Below, in pieces: positions 49,069 to 58,154 of a stretch of DNA of 64,000 nucleotides. The DNA comes from an uncultured Rikenellaceae bacterium (lineage in GTDB: Bacteria; Bacteroidota; Bacteroidia; Bacteroidales; Rikenellaceae). Position 1 is the stretch's first letter. Each line of letters starts with the position of its first letter. The notes below the pieces were generated by a model. The model saw only the letters and a list, made by a program, of their open reading frames with translations. It was not told where the DNA came from and searched no databases. Location of the stretch: assembly GCA_946486375.1 (NCBI GenBank), contig CAMLTW010000006.1, positions 113,520 through 177,519 on the forward strand, given 5' to 3'. Made by a program: the position numbers and the translations under genes.

Positions 49069-49953
49069 ATGTACACGTTGATCGAACATCTGAGATATTA
49101 TCTGATCCTGCTGGCGTTGCCTCTGGCGATGTCGGCCTGCAAGGATTTTTCCTTTTCCTCTTACATCAAGGGGGATGCGCTGGCCGTCGTGGGGGATGCC
49201 GAACTCTATCCGGAAGACGTCGCGTCCGTCTTCACGCCCGGCATGAATCCGGAGGACAGCGTCAAACTGCTCCGTTCCTACGTCGATCGCTGGATCATGC
49301 AGCAGCTGAAGATTCAACGGGCCGAGCGCCTGTTTTCGGAGGACGACAGCCGGATCGAAAAGATGGTCGAGGATTACCGCAATTCCCTGTTGATCTACGA
49401 ATACGAGAAACAGTATGTGGACCAGCGGATGGATACGGTCGTCACGCCGGAGGAGGTTGCGAAATACTATACGGACAACGCCGAGGAATTTCGGCTGACC
49501 GCTCCGCTGGTTCGGGGGTTTCTGGTCAAGGTGCCCGTCGGGTTCCGGCAGGAGGCCAAACTCAGGGAACTGGCCCGGTCGGGCAAGGAGGAAAGCTATC
49601 AGGACTTCATGGACATCTGTCTGAAGAGCGGTCTGGAATACCGGGAGTTTCCCCGATGGACGGATTACAGCGTGGTGGTGGGGGCGCTTCCCCGGCTTTC
49701 GGAGGAAGATTACAAGCGGTTGCAGCAGGAGCGCGGTTTTTATGAAACGCAGGAAGGGGATTACCGGTATTTTCTGGTAACGACCGTGCTGTTGCGGGAG
49801 GGAACGCCGGTGCCGCTCGAGCTGGCGCTGCCGAATGTCCGTACGCTGATCCTCAACCGGCGGCGGCAGGAGATGCTCCGGCAGATGGAAGACAGTATTT
49901 ACAATGCCGCCCTGCACGACAAGGAGGTCAGGGTGAACGTGGACAAACCATAA
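49069..49953 (+). CDS. SurA-like periplasmic lipoprotein without a parvulin domain
   Basis: This is a 294-residue lipoprotein (ILLALPLAMSACKD, acylated Cys at about 24). The first half resembles the SurA/PrsA N-terminal chaperone helices (LAVVGDAELYPEDVASVF, LLRSYVDRWIMQQLKIQRAE). VVTPEEVAKYYTDNAEEFRL follows, the usual linker before a rotamase domain. The recognisable parvulin active-site pattern is missing, so this is probably a chaperone-only paralogue. It lies 17 bases upstream of a full SurA-like protein, and the pair is likely to assist outer-membrane protein folding. Confidence 0.82.
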   Translation: MYTLIEHLRYYLILLALPLAMSACKDFSFSSYIKGDALAVVGDAELYPEDVASVFTPGMNPEDSVKLLRSYVDRWIMQQLKIQRAERLFSEDDSRIEKMVEDYRNSLLIYEYEKQYVDQRMDTVVTPEEVAKYYTDNAEEFRLTAPLVRGFLVKVPVGFRQEAKLRELARSGKEESYQDFMDICLKSGLEYREFPRWTDYSVVVGALPRLSEEDYKRLQQERGFYETQEGDYRYFLVTTVLLREGTPVPLELALPNVRTLILNRRRQEMLRQMEDSIYNAALHDKEVRVNVDKP

Positions 49954-49970
49954 ATTTAAGGGACGGAAAT

Positions 49971-51365
49971 ATGATGAAGCGAACCGGAATTCTATGCGCG
50001 GCTTTGGCGGGGGTGTGGCTCTGCGTGGTTCCTGCGGCGCAGGCTCAGGAAAAGCAGGTGGCCGAACAGATCGTGGCCGTGGTCGGCAACTCGATGATCC
50101 TGCTTTCGGAGGTGAACGAGACGGCCAAAACGATGGCCGAGGAACGGCGTCAGCAGGGATACACTTCCGACCGGGATCCGATGTGCGAGGCGCTGGAAAC
50201 CCTCCTGATGCAGAAGATGCTGGCCAATCAGGCCCGGCTCGACTCGCTGGAAGTCAATACCGGGGGGATCGAGAACGCCATCGAAAACCACGTGAACGGG
50301 CTGATCGACCAGTACGGTTCCCTGAAAGCGCTCGAAAGCGTTTACCGCAAACCGGTTTACCAGATTCGGGACGAACTGAGGGATCATTACATGGACATGC
50401 AGCTGGCTCAGATGATGGAGATGGATATCCGGGGCAAGGTGGCGGTGATCCCTTCCGAGGTGGAAAAATTTTACCGGGGCGTTCCCAAAGACAGCCTTCC
50501 GATGGTTCCGGAACAGTATGTTTATGCACAGATCGTGATGTATCCCCCTTCGACCGAGCAGGCGAAACTCCGGGCGCGGGAACGGTTGCTGGAGATGCGC
50601 CAGCGGATCATCAACGGCGACCGGTTCGACATGCTGGCCCGCTTTTATTCGGTGGACGGGTCGGCTTCGCGCGGCGGGGAAATGGATCCGATGCCCAAGG
50701 AAGGGTTCGTCAGACCGTTCGCCGAGGCGCTGGAAAAGCTCAAGCCGGGACAGATTTCCGAGGTGGTGGAAACCGAATACGGATTCCACCTGATCGAACT
50801 GCTGGAAAAGAAAAACAACCTGTATCGCTGCCGTCACATCCTGATCCGTCCGGAATTTACGCCGGAGGAACTTACGGTTTCGGCTCACCGGCTGGACAGC
50901 ATCGCCAATGCCATCCGCCACGACAGCCTTTCCTTCGAGGAGGCGGCCGCACGGTTTTCGGAAGACAAGTATTCCAAGATGAACGGGGGGGTGGTTTCCA
51001 ACCATGAACTCGTGGAACTGTATCAGGCCGATGCCCGCCGGGCCAGCACGCGGTTCTTCCGCGAGGATCTGGGACCCGATTACCAGTACCTGCGCAACCT
51101 CAAACCGGGAGAGGTGTCCGAATCCTTCCAGAGCCAGGACCTGCGGGGAAACCAGTTGAGCAAGATCGTGATACTGAAGGAAATCGTCCCTTCCCATCGG
51201 GCCAACATCGGGGACGATTACACGCAGGTCGAAGAAATGGCCCTGAAGGCCAAACAGGACAAGCATTACCGCGAGTGGCTCGAAAAGAAGATGGCAGCCA
51301 TGTATATCCGGATCGATCCGCGTTTCCGGAACTGCGATTTCGAGAACAAGGGCTGGGTGAAATGA
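49971..51365 (+). CDS. SurA-like peptidyl-prolyl cis-trans isomerase
   Basis: This is a 464-residue periplasmic protein (signal peptide to about residue 26, VPAAQAQ). The N-terminal SurA chaperone region (IVAVVGNSMILLSEVNETAK) is followed by two parvulin domains. The first is at about 180-285 (YVYAQIVMYPP, ARFYSVDGSASRGGEM, ETEYGFHLIELLEKK), the second at about 286-395 (YRCRHILIRPEFT, ARFSEDKYSKMNGG). It assists outer-membrane protein maturation. It is followed 80 bases later by an LptA/OstA-like gene, matching an envelope-biogenesis cluster. Confidence 0.9.
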   Translation: MMKRTGILCAALAGVWLCVVPAAQAQEKQVAEQIVAVVGNSMILLSEVNETAKTMAEERRQQGYTSDRDPMCEALETLLMQKMLANQARLDSLEVNTGGIENAIENHVNGLIDQYGSLKALESVYRKPVYQIRDELRDHYMDMQLAQMMEMDIRGKVAVIPSEVEKFYRGVPKDSLPMVPEQYVYAQIVMYPPSTEQAKLRARERLLEMRQRIINGDRFDMLARFYSVDGSASRGGEMDPMPKEGFVRPFAEALEKLKPGQISEVVETEYGFHLIELLEKKNNLYRCRHILIRPEFTPEELTVSAHRLDSIANAIRHDSLSFEEAAARFSEDKYSKMNGGVVSNHELVELYQADARRASTRFFREDLGPDYQYLRNLKPGEVSESFQSQDLRGNQLSKIVILKEIVPSHRANIGDDYTQVEEMALKAKQDKHYREWLEKKMAAMYIRIDPRFRNCDFENKGWVK

Positions 51366-51445
51366 CGGGGCTTCGCGGCGCTGCCGCGGAAGCGTGGTGG
51401 CGTGGGGATTGCAGGGAATGAAGGTTCAATCGTAAATTATCGGAG

Positions 51446-53605
51446 GTGAACGCCGTAAAGAGATTACTGACAGTTGCGTGTATGTGTGCCGGTTGCATGG
51501 CCGCCTTCGGGCAGTCCCGTGCAATCGTCGATTTTGAGGCGGATGTGATGCGCCCGGTGAAAATCGCCGATTCGACGGTGCTGAGCCTGGTGGGAAATGT
51601 CGTCTTCCATCACAACGGGGCGATCATCACCTGCGACAGCGCGATCCGGTACAGCGACCGCCTGATGGAATGTTTCGACAACGTGATCATCAACAAGGAT
51701 TCCACCTATATCTATGGCGACCGGGCCGACTACGACGGATTTTCCAATGTGGCACGCGTGTTTTCCCCGCTGGTGAAGCTGGTGGACAACGATGTGGTCA
51801 TGTACTCCTACGACCTGGAATTCAACACGCTGACCAAGGTGGGGACTTACCTGCAGGGCGGAACGATTTCGCAGCAGGACAATCTGATGGAATCGGAACG
51901 GGCGGCGTACTATGTGGATGAGAGACGCGTGGTTTTTGCGGATAGCGTGGCCATGCGCAACGATGACTACACGATCGAAACGGATTCGATGGGGTACAAC
52001 TTCGATACGGAGATCACCGATTTCTACCGGAGCGCCAAAATCTGGAACCGGGACGGAGACTTTCTTTCGGCCGACCGGGGAAGTTACCGGCGTTTGGAGG
52101 ACGTGTATATTTTCACGGACAATTCCTATGTCCTGACGGAAAACCAGCAGATGTGGGCCGACAGTATCACTTACCGGAAGGGGGAGGAATTTTCGTTCCT
52201 TTACCGGAACATCCAGATTCTGGAGGAGTCCCGCCGGATGCTTTCGTTCGGGGATTACGGCATTTATGACGGACTGGAACAGAGCGCTCTGCTGACGGAC
52301 AATCCTTCGCTGATCGGATACGAGGAGAACGAAGCCGGGGAGCGCGACTCGGTTTTCATGCGGGCCGACTCGATTTTCCTGTTTTCCTTTCCGCTCGACA
52401 CGGCGGGCGTGGCCACGGCGGGGGATAGCCTTGCGATGGATTCCGTCGTACGGACGATGACCGACCGGATGGAAGAGGAGGCGGACAGCAGCGCGGCGGA
52501 TGCGGGCGGACGCGAAGCGATTTTTCAGACGCGGATGGAACGGGAGCGAAGCGACCGGGGCGGACGAACGGAGCGGGAAGTGCGACCGGCGCCGCTGTCC
52601 GGAAGCGAGGATAGCGGTACGGAGCCGGTGGTTTCGGGAGAAAAGAAGACGGAGGCGGAGGCACCGCGGCCGAAAACCAAAAGGGAGCTGCGCCGCGAAC
52701 GGAGGTTGGAAAAACGCCGTCAGAAGATGCGGCAGTACGAGGAGGAACACCGGGACGAAATCGAAACGGCGGCGCCTGCCGATACGGTGGCGGTCGATTC
52801 CGCCCTGCTGACCCCGCTGCCGGCCCCCGCCGTGGATACGACGGAGCGGGACAGCATGCAGCGGATCGTCCGGGCCTACCGGAACGTGAAGATTTTCAGA
52901 CGGGATTTTCAGGCCGTGTGCGATTCGCTGGTGGGATTTTCGCTGGATTCGACGATGCACATGTACATCGGGCCCGTGCTTTGGAGCGACAGCAGCCAGG
53001 TGGTGTCGGACGTGATCCACATCTATTCCCGGAACGGACAGCTTTACCGGGCCGATTTCGACGGGGCGCCCCTGATGAGCGAGCAGGTGAACGATTCCCT
53101 GTTCAACCAGGTGGCCGGAAAACTGATGTACGCCTTTTTCCGGAACAATGACATCTACCGGCTGGACGTCAACGGGAATGCGCAGACTTATTATTACCTG
53201 CGGGAATCCGGGTCGCAGGACATCGGTGGGTTCCTGGTAGCCGAAAGCGCCGAGATCACGTTTACGTTCGACAGCAGCCGGGTGGAAAACATCATTTACC
53301 GCGGAACCCCGTCTTATACGATTTACCCGATGGACAAGATTCCGGGCACCCAGTCCCAGACCCTGAAGGGCTTCGTCTGGAAAGGAGACCTGCGGCCTGC
53401 GGGCCGCGAAGCGGTGTTCGACCGCAGCATCCGCCCGTCCCGGCGGGAAGAAAGCCGGGCCATTCCCCGACCCGGTTTCGGCATAACGCGCGAGATCGAT
53501 GCCGAACGGGAACGGCTGATCCGGGAAAACCTGTGGCGCGACCGCAACGACCGGCTCTGGATCCGTCCTTCCGACTTCCAGCAGCGGCCCGAAGCGGGGA
53601 CGTAG
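51446..53605 (+). CDS. LptA/OstA-like LPS-transport family protein with long charged linker
   Basis: This is a 719-residue exported protein. Beta-taco type repeats of the OstA/LptA family fill about 20-330 (VLSLVGNVVFHHNGAIITCD, FDNVIINKDSTYIYGDRADY, ERAAYYVDERRVVFADSVAM). They resume at about 470-640 (YRNVKIFRRDFQAVCDSLVG, DGAPLMSEQVNDSLFNQVAG). Between them lies a highly charged Glu/Arg/Ala linker (about 340-470, including TKRELRRERRLEKRRQK). The start is a GTG at 51446, preceded by CGGAG; the next ATG is inside the signal peptide. It is probably periplasmic and involved in LPS transport or outer-membrane assembly, but much larger than LptA. Confidence 0.82.
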   Translation: MNAVKRLLTVACMCAGCMAAFGQSRAIVDFEADVMRPVKIADSTVLSLVGNVVFHHNGAIITCDSAIRYSDRLMECFDNVIINKDSTYIYGDRADYDGFSNVARVFSPLVKLVDNDVVMYSYDLEFNTLTKVGTYLQGGTISQQDNLMESERAAYYVDERRVVFADSVAMRNDDYTIETDSMGYNFDTEITDFYRSAKIWNRDGDFLSADRGSYRRLEDVYIFTDNSYVLTENQQMWADSITYRKGEEFSFLYRNIQILEESRRMLSFGDYGIYDGLEQSALLTDNPSLIGYEENEAGERDSVFMRADSIFLFSFPLDTAGVATAGDSLAMDSVVRTMTDRMEEEADSSAADAGGREAIFQTRMERERSDRGGRTEREVRPAPLSGSEDSGTEPVVSGEKKTEAEAPRPKTKRELRRERRLEKRRQKMRQYEEEHRDEIETAAPADTVAVDSALLTPLPAPAVDTTERDSMQRIVRAYRNVKIFRRDFQAVCDSLVGFSLDSTMHMYIGPVLWSDSSQVVSDVIHIYSRNGQLYRADFDGAPLMSEQVNDSLFNQVAGKLMYAFFRNNDIYRLDVNGNAQTYYYLRESGSQDIGGFLVAESAEITFTFDSSRVENIIYRGTPSYTIYPMDKIPGTQSQTLKGFVWKGDLRPAGREAVFDRSIRPSRREESRAIPRPGFGITREIDAERERLIRENLWRDRNDRLWIRPSDFQQRPEAGT

Positions 53606-53675
53606 CATCGTTTTTGCGGTGGAAGGCCGAAAGCGGAGCGCTTTCCCGCGGGAGGGAAGGCACGGCCGGGACCGA

Positions 53676-53706
53676 TTTGGTGAATGTGATAAAATGACTA
53701 CTTTTG
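53676..53706 (+). promoter_or_regulatory. Full Bacteroidota promoter for rsfS-ftsH-cdsA
   Basis: TTTG (53676-53679), a 19-base spacer and TACTTTTG (53699-53706), 28 bases before the rsfS ATG. This is the best -33/-7 pair in front of a protein gene in the window. Confidence 0.85.
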
Positions 53707-53734
53707 TACAGGAAAAGATTTAAAGCGATTTTAG

Positions 53735-54082
53735 ATGAGTAAGCTGGTAGATACGATCGTGGAGGCGATGGACGACAAGAAGGGGAGGGATATCGTGAGT
53801 CTGGATCTGAGCGTGTTGGACGGAACGGTGTGCGATACGTTCGTCATCTGTCATGCCGATTCCACGACACAGGTGTGCGCCATAGCCGACGGGGTGGAAG
53901 AGCTGGTGGAGCGGGAATTGGGAGAACGCCCTTTCCGAATCGAGGGAACCGAAAACGGACTGTGGGTGGTGATGGATTACGGGGACGTCATGGTGCATGT
54001 TTTTCAGACGGAGATGCGGCGGTTCTATGCCCTGGAGGATATGTGGGCCGATGCGGACATGACCCGTTACGAAGTGGAATAA
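53735..54082 (+). CDS. rsfS: Ribosomal silencing factor RsfS
   Basis: This is a 115-residue RsfS (DUF143, PF02410). The conserved core is DIVSLDLSVLDGTVCDTFVICHA and IEGTENGLWVVMDYGDVMVHVFQ, ending REFYALEDMWADA-like. It binds L14 on the 50S subunit and blocks 70S formation under nutrient limitation. It is the first gene of the conserved rsfS-ftsH-cdsA-psd cluster of Bacteroidota, 30 bases before ftsH. Confidence 0.95.
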   Translation: MSKLVDTIVEAMDDKKGRDIVSLDLSVLDGTVCDTFVICHADSTTQVCAIADGVEELVERELGERPFRIEGTENGLWVVMDYGDVMVHVFQTEMRRFYALEDMWADADMTRYEVE

Positions 54083-54112
54083 AGGATTTTTGATAACAGG
54101 AGAACAAAAGGA

Positions 54113-56368
54113 ATGGCTAATATAAACAGACCGAACCCGATGAAAGGATTTCGGCCCCGGTTCAATTTGATGTGGGTATGGATTCTCATCGGGGTGTTTA
54201 TCGTTTCGTGGAACTTTTTCAGCGGAAGCGCTTCGCCGCAAACCACTTCGTGGGACGAGCTGAAGGAGACGTTTCTGGCGCGGAACGAGGTCGAAAAGAT
54301 CGTGCTGGTGAACAATTCCCGCGCCGAAGTGTTTCTCAAGCCTTCGGCCATGGAGGAATTGTTGAAGCAGAAAGAATACAAGAACCTGCCCGTGGAAGGG
54401 CCCCAGCTCGTTTACGACATCGGGACGCTGGACAGTTTCGAACGGAAATACGACAAATACTACGAGGAACATCCGGGGCTGGAACAGGTGCCTTATACCA
54501 ACGAGGTGCGGAAGAACATGTGGTCGGATTTGTTCCTGACCACCTTTCTGCCCATCATTTTTCTGGTGATCCTTTGGATCTGGATCATGCGGGGCATGTC
54601 CAAGGGGGGCGGCGGCGGAGCCGGGGGCGTTTTCAGCGTCGGAAAGGCGAAGGCCCAGATTTTCGACAAGGACACGCAGGTGAAAGTCACCTTCAAGGAC
54701 GTGGCCGGACTGGAAGAGGCGAAGGTCGAGATCATGGAAATCGTGGATTTTCTGAAAAATCCGAAAAAATACAACGACCTGGGCGGAAAAATCCCGAAGG
54801 GAGCGTTGCTCGTGGGGCCTCCGGGTACGGGTAAGACCCTGCTGGCCAAAGCAGTGGCGGGCGAGGCGAACGTACCCTTCTTCTCGATCAGCGGTTCGGA
54901 TTTCGTCGAAATGTTCGTGGGTGTCGGGGCTTCGCGCGTGCGCGACCTGTTCCGGCAGGCCAAGGAGAAAGCGCCCTGCATCGTCTTCATCGACGAAATC
55001 GACGCCATCGGACGGGCGCGGAGCAAGAACGCCGGGTTTACGTCCAATGACGAACGGGAAAACACGCTGAACCAGTTGCTGACCGAGATGGACGGCTTCG
55101 GCACCAACGCCGGGGTCATCGTGCTGGCGGCGACCAACCGGGCCGATATTCTGGACAAGGCTTTGCTTCGGGCGGGCCGGTTCGATCGGCAGATTCAGGT
55201 GGAGTTGCCGGAGTTGAACGAACGGGCGGAGATTTTCAAGGTGCACCTGAAGAACCTGAAGCTCGATCCGAAGCTGAATACCGATTTTCTGGCGAAACAG
55301 ACGCCGGGCTTTTCGGGAGCCGATATCGCCAACGTGTGCAACGAGGCGGCGCTCATCGCCGCCCGGAACAACAAGTCCCAGGTCGAACGGCAGGACTTTC
55401 TGGATGCCATCGACCGGATCGTGGGCGGGCTGGAGCGGAAAAGCTCCATCATCAGCAAGAGCGAGAAACGTTCCATCGCTTACCACGAGGCGGGGCATGC
55501 CACGGTGGGCTGGCTGCTGGAACATGCACATCCGCTGATCAAGGTTTCCATCATTCCGCGGGGACGTGCGCTCGGTGCGGCCTGGTATCTGCCGGAGGAA
55601 CGGAAAATCACCACGCGGGAACAGTTGCTTGACGAGCTGGCTTCCTTCATGGGCGGCCGTGCGGCGGAAGAACTGATGATCGGCACCATTTCCACGGGAG
55701 CGCTGAGCGATCTGGAGAGTGCGACGCGGTATGCCTATGCGATGGTGTCTTATTATGGCATGAGCGACAAGGTAGGGCACATTTCGTTCTACGATTCGAC
55801 GGGACAGAACGAATACCTCGGCAAACCGTACAGCGAACAGACCGCCCAGCTGATCGACGAGGAGGCCAAGCGGATCGTGACGGAAAGCTATGAACGGGCG
55901 AAACGGGTGCTGACCGAGAACAAGAAGGGATTCGTGAAACTGGCGGAATTGCTGCTGGAACGGGAAGTGATTTTCACGGAAGACGTGGAAATGATTTTCG
56001 GGAAGCGGAAGACGAAGGAAGGTGATGGGGAGACGAAGGACAATGCGGCTACGGCTTCGGGAAACGATCCGGCGAATGTCGGCGGAGAGGTGAAAACCGG
56101 AGTGCGTCAGACACCGCCCCCGCTGCCGGGGAAAGGCGGCCCGGACGATGGGTCGCCATTGCCTCAGGAAGCGACGGCGGGACGGAATGAAGGAACGGAG
56201 ACCGGTGCGGCTGCCGTGCGGGAAAAGGGAACGGTGGGGAAGGTGAACGAACCGGAACTGCCTACCGATGCCCCGGAGGAAAAACCGGTTTCGGACGATA
56301 CGGAAGAACGGCAGGCACGGAAGGAACGCGAGCAGTTGTTGTTTGAAGACCAGCATGGGGAAGAGTGA
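54113..56368 (+). CDS. ftsH: ATP-dependent zinc metalloprotease FtsH
   Basis: This is a 751-residue membrane AAA+ protease. There are two membrane helices (about 21-38 and 141-160). The AAA domain has Walker [14 protein letters not shown] (about 232-244), Walker [13 protein letters not shown], and the second region of homology [21 protein letters not shown]. The zinc site is [11 protein letters not shown] (about 457-467). It degrades membrane and short-lived regulatory proteins. From about 640 on the tail is a 110-residue Gly/Pro/Glu/Thr-rich disordered segment that is longer than usual. The end overlaps the cdsA start by 14 bases. Confidence 0.97.
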   Translation: MANINRPNPMKGFRPRFNLMWVWILIGVFIVSWNFFSGSASPQTTSWDELKETFLARNEVEKIVLVNNSRAEVFLKPSAMEELLKQKEYKNLPVEGPQLVYDIGTLDSFERKYDKYYEEHPGLEQVPYTNEVRKNMWSDLFLTTFLPIIFLVILWIWIMRGMSKGGGGGAGGVFSVGKAKAQIFDKDTQVKVTFKDVAGLEEAKVEIMEIVDFLKNPKKYNDLGGKIPKGALLVGPPGTGKTLLAKAVAGEANVPFFSISGSDFVEMFVGVGASRVRDLFRQAKEKAPCIVFIDEIDAIGRARSKNAGFTSNDERENTLNQLLTEMDGFGTNAGVIVLAATNRADILDKALLRAGRFDRQIQVELPELNERAEIFKVHLKNLKLDPKLNTDFLAKQTPGFSGADIANVCNEAALIAARNNKSQVERQDFLDAIDRIVGGLERKSSIISKSEKRSIAYHEAGHATVGWLLEHAHPLIKVSIIPRGRALGAAWYLPEERKITTREQLLDELASFMGGRAAEELMIGTISTGALSDLESATRYAYAMVSYYGMSDKVGHISFYDSTGQNEYLGKPYSEQTAQLIDEEAKRIVTESYERAKRVLTENKKGFVKLAELLLEREVIFTEDVEMIFGKRKTKEGDGETKDNAATASGNDPANVGGEVKTGVRQTPPPLPGKGGPDDGSPLPQEATAGRNEGTETGAAAVREKGTVGKVNEPELPTDAPEEKPVSDDTEERQARKEREQLLFEDQHGEE

Positions 56369-57254
56369 TTTTTTGACCCGGACGTTGAGCGGAATACTGA
56401 TTGCGGCCGTCATGGTCGGAGCGGTATGGTGGTCGGTCTATTCCCTTTTGTTGCTGGTAACGATCATCACTGCCGTTTCGCTGGTCGAGTTTTACCGGCT
56501 GACGCTGCCGGGAACCGAAGGGACGGAGGACGGTGCCGGAAAGAAGACGGAAAGCGGAATACGGGTGTGGGGTTATCCGGTGCTGGTGTCGGTGGTGCTT
56601 TTGTGGCTGGTGTTCGAAACCACATGGGGCGATCTGGGCGCGAAATGGTTGCTGGTGCTGATTCCGCTGATTTTCCTTTTTTTCATCGCGGAACTGTACC
56701 GCAAGAACGAGCGGCCTTTCGTTCGCATCGGATTGTACGTGTTGGGAATCGTTTACATCACCCTGCCGATGGCGCTCCTTTCCACGCTGGGAATTGAGCG
56801 GGAGACGCTGCCGGCGGCGGGCGGGGGAGCGGTGTCGGTGGTGACGTCGGTGACTTACAACCCTCTTTATGTCCTGGGATACGTGGTGCTGATCTGGGTG
56901 AACGACGTGGGAGCGTATCTGGTGGGGATGACCTTCGGGAAGCGGAAACTGTTCGAACGGCTTTCCCCGAAAAAGTCCTGGGAAGGCTTTTGGGGCGGTT
57001 TCGGACTGACGGTGCTGGTGAGCGGTCTGATGGGCCGCTATTTGGGAGAGAACATCTGGATCTGGCTCTTGCTGGGGGTGGTGCTTTCCCTTTCGGCGGT
57101 GGCCGGGGATTTGGTGGAATCCATGCTGAAGCGCTGCGCGGGCGTGAAGGATTCGGGAAACCTCATTCCGGGACACGGCGGTTTTCTCGACCGGTTCGAC
57201 GCGATGTTCGTGTCGGTGCCTTTCGTCTACGTGCTGATTAAGGTGATTGCCTGA
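56355..57254 (+). CDS. cdsA: Phosphatidate cytidylyltransferase
   Basis: This is a 299-residue, eight-helix membrane enzyme that makes CDP-diacylglycerol from phosphatidate and CTP. The C-terminal CDS signature is clear: DLVESMLKRCAGVKDSGN followed by LIPGHGGFLDRFDAM. An insertion of polar residues (about 50-70) lies after the second helix. The start ATG is inside the last codons of ftsH in another frame (14-base overlap). Its product feeds phosphatidylserine synthesis, and psd follows 35 bases downstream. Confidence 0.95.
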   Translation: MGKSDFLTRTLSGILIAAVMVGAVWWSVYSLLLLVTIITAVSLVEFYRLTLPGTEGTEDGAGKKTESGIRVWGYPVLVSVVLLWLVFETTWGDLGAKWLLVLIPLIFLFFIAELYRKNERPFVRIGLYVLGIVYITLPMALLSTLGIERETLPAAGGGAVSVVTSVTYNPLYVLGYVVLIWVNDVGAYLVGMTFGKRKLFERLSPKKSWEGFWGGFGLTVLVSGLMGRYLGENIWIWLLLGVVLSLSAVAGDLVESMLKRCAGVKDSGNLIPGHGGFLDRFDAMFVSVPFVYVLIKVIA

Positions 57255-57289
57255 ACTGAATAATTTATAGAAGCGGGAACCTACTAACC

Positions 57290-57973
57290 ATGTTGAAGAT
57301 ACATAAAGAAGGATACGGAATCATACGGAATCTGGCATTGGTGCTGATCGTGCTGGCGGGCGCGGGATGGTTTTTCCTTCCGCGGGGATGGGCGTTTTGG
57401 CTCTCTTTGCTGTTCCTGTTGCTGCTGCTGTTCGTCATACGCTTTTTCCGGGTGCCTTTCCGTCCGGTGTCGGGAGGAAACGAGGAAGGAATCGTCTATT
57501 CCCCGGCGGACGGGACGGTGGTGGCCATCGAGACGACCGACGAGACGGAATATCTGGGCGAAAGGCGGATTCAGGTTTCCGTTTTCATGTCGATCTGGAA
57601 CATCCACATCAACTGGTTCCCGGTAGGGGGAACGGTGGAATATTTCCGGTATCATCCGGGCAAGTTCCTGGTGGCGTGGCACCCCAAGTCTTCCGAGGAG
57701 AACGAGCGCACGACGACGGTGGTGCGGATGAAGAACGGAACGCGCGTGCTTTTCCGGCAGATCGCCGGCATGGTGGCGCGGCGGATCGTTTCCTATGCGA
57801 GGGAAGGGGACTGGTACCGGCAGAATGCCGAATGCGGCTTCATCAAGTTCGGTTCGCGGGTGGACGTTTTCCTGCCGGTCGATGCCGAAATTTGCGTGAA
57901 GCTGGAAGACAAGGTGATCGGAACCCAGACCGTGCTGGCCCGGCTCAAAAGCGAAAAGCCTGCGGAACCTTAG
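57290..57973 (+). CDS. psd: Phosphatidylserine decarboxylase, short (type II-like) form
   Basis: This is a 227-residue enzyme. Two N-terminal membrane helices (about 12-28 and 33-50) are followed by the decarboxylase core (VYSPADGTVVAIE, VFMSIWNIHINWFPVGG, YHPGKFLVAWHPKSSEEN). The self-cleavage site lies in FIKFGSRVDVFLP; cleavage between Gly and Ser about residue 189 yields the pyruvoyl group. It makes phosphatidylethanolamine, the main phospholipid. The gene ends with a strong terminator. Confidence 0.94.
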   Translation: MLKIHKEGYGIIRNLALVLIVLAGAGWFFLPRGWAFWLSLLFLLLLLFVIRFFRVPFRPVSGGNEEGIVYSPADGTVVAIETTDETEYLGERRIQVSVFMSIWNIHINWFPVGGTVEYFRYHPGKFLVAWHPKSSEENERTTTVVRMKNGTRVLFRQIAGMVARRIVSYAREGDWYRQNAECGFIKFGSRVDVFLPVDAEICVKLEDKVIGTQTVLARLKSEKPAEP

Positions 57974-58010
57974 CCTGCCATAGGCAGGGGAAGGGATGCA
58001 GGACGTCCGG

Positions 58011-58040
58011 AATCACCGACTTCAGAACCGGTGATTTTTT
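58011..58040 (+). terminator. Terminator of the rsfS-psd unit
   Basis: AATCACCG and CGGTGATT form an 8-bp stem with a 10-base loop, followed by TTTTG. Confidence 0.88.
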
Positions 58041-58126
58041 GTATGGGGTCGGCGGTTGCAACGACGATTCCGGCCCGAAAAATGTTAAAAATACGGACTT
58101 TGGTTGATTATTCTAACATAAAGTCT

Positions 58127-58134
58127 TAATTTTG
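58127..58134 (+). promoter_or_regulatory. -7 box (TAATTTTG)
   Basis: Exact TAnnTTTG. It lies two bases before an ATG at 58137, which makes the ATG at 58155 the probable start of the DUF1573 gene. Confidence 0.65.
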
Positions 58135-58154
58135 TCATGGAATACGGAACAGTT

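Noticed and set aside
51464..53608. 714-codon leftward frame opposite the OstA-like gene
   Set aside because: Antisense shadow; the rightward frame has a signal peptide, family repeats and operon context.
53720..56413. 897-codon leftward frame opposite rsfS-ftsH
   Set aside because: Shadow of ftsH, one of the most secure genes in the window.
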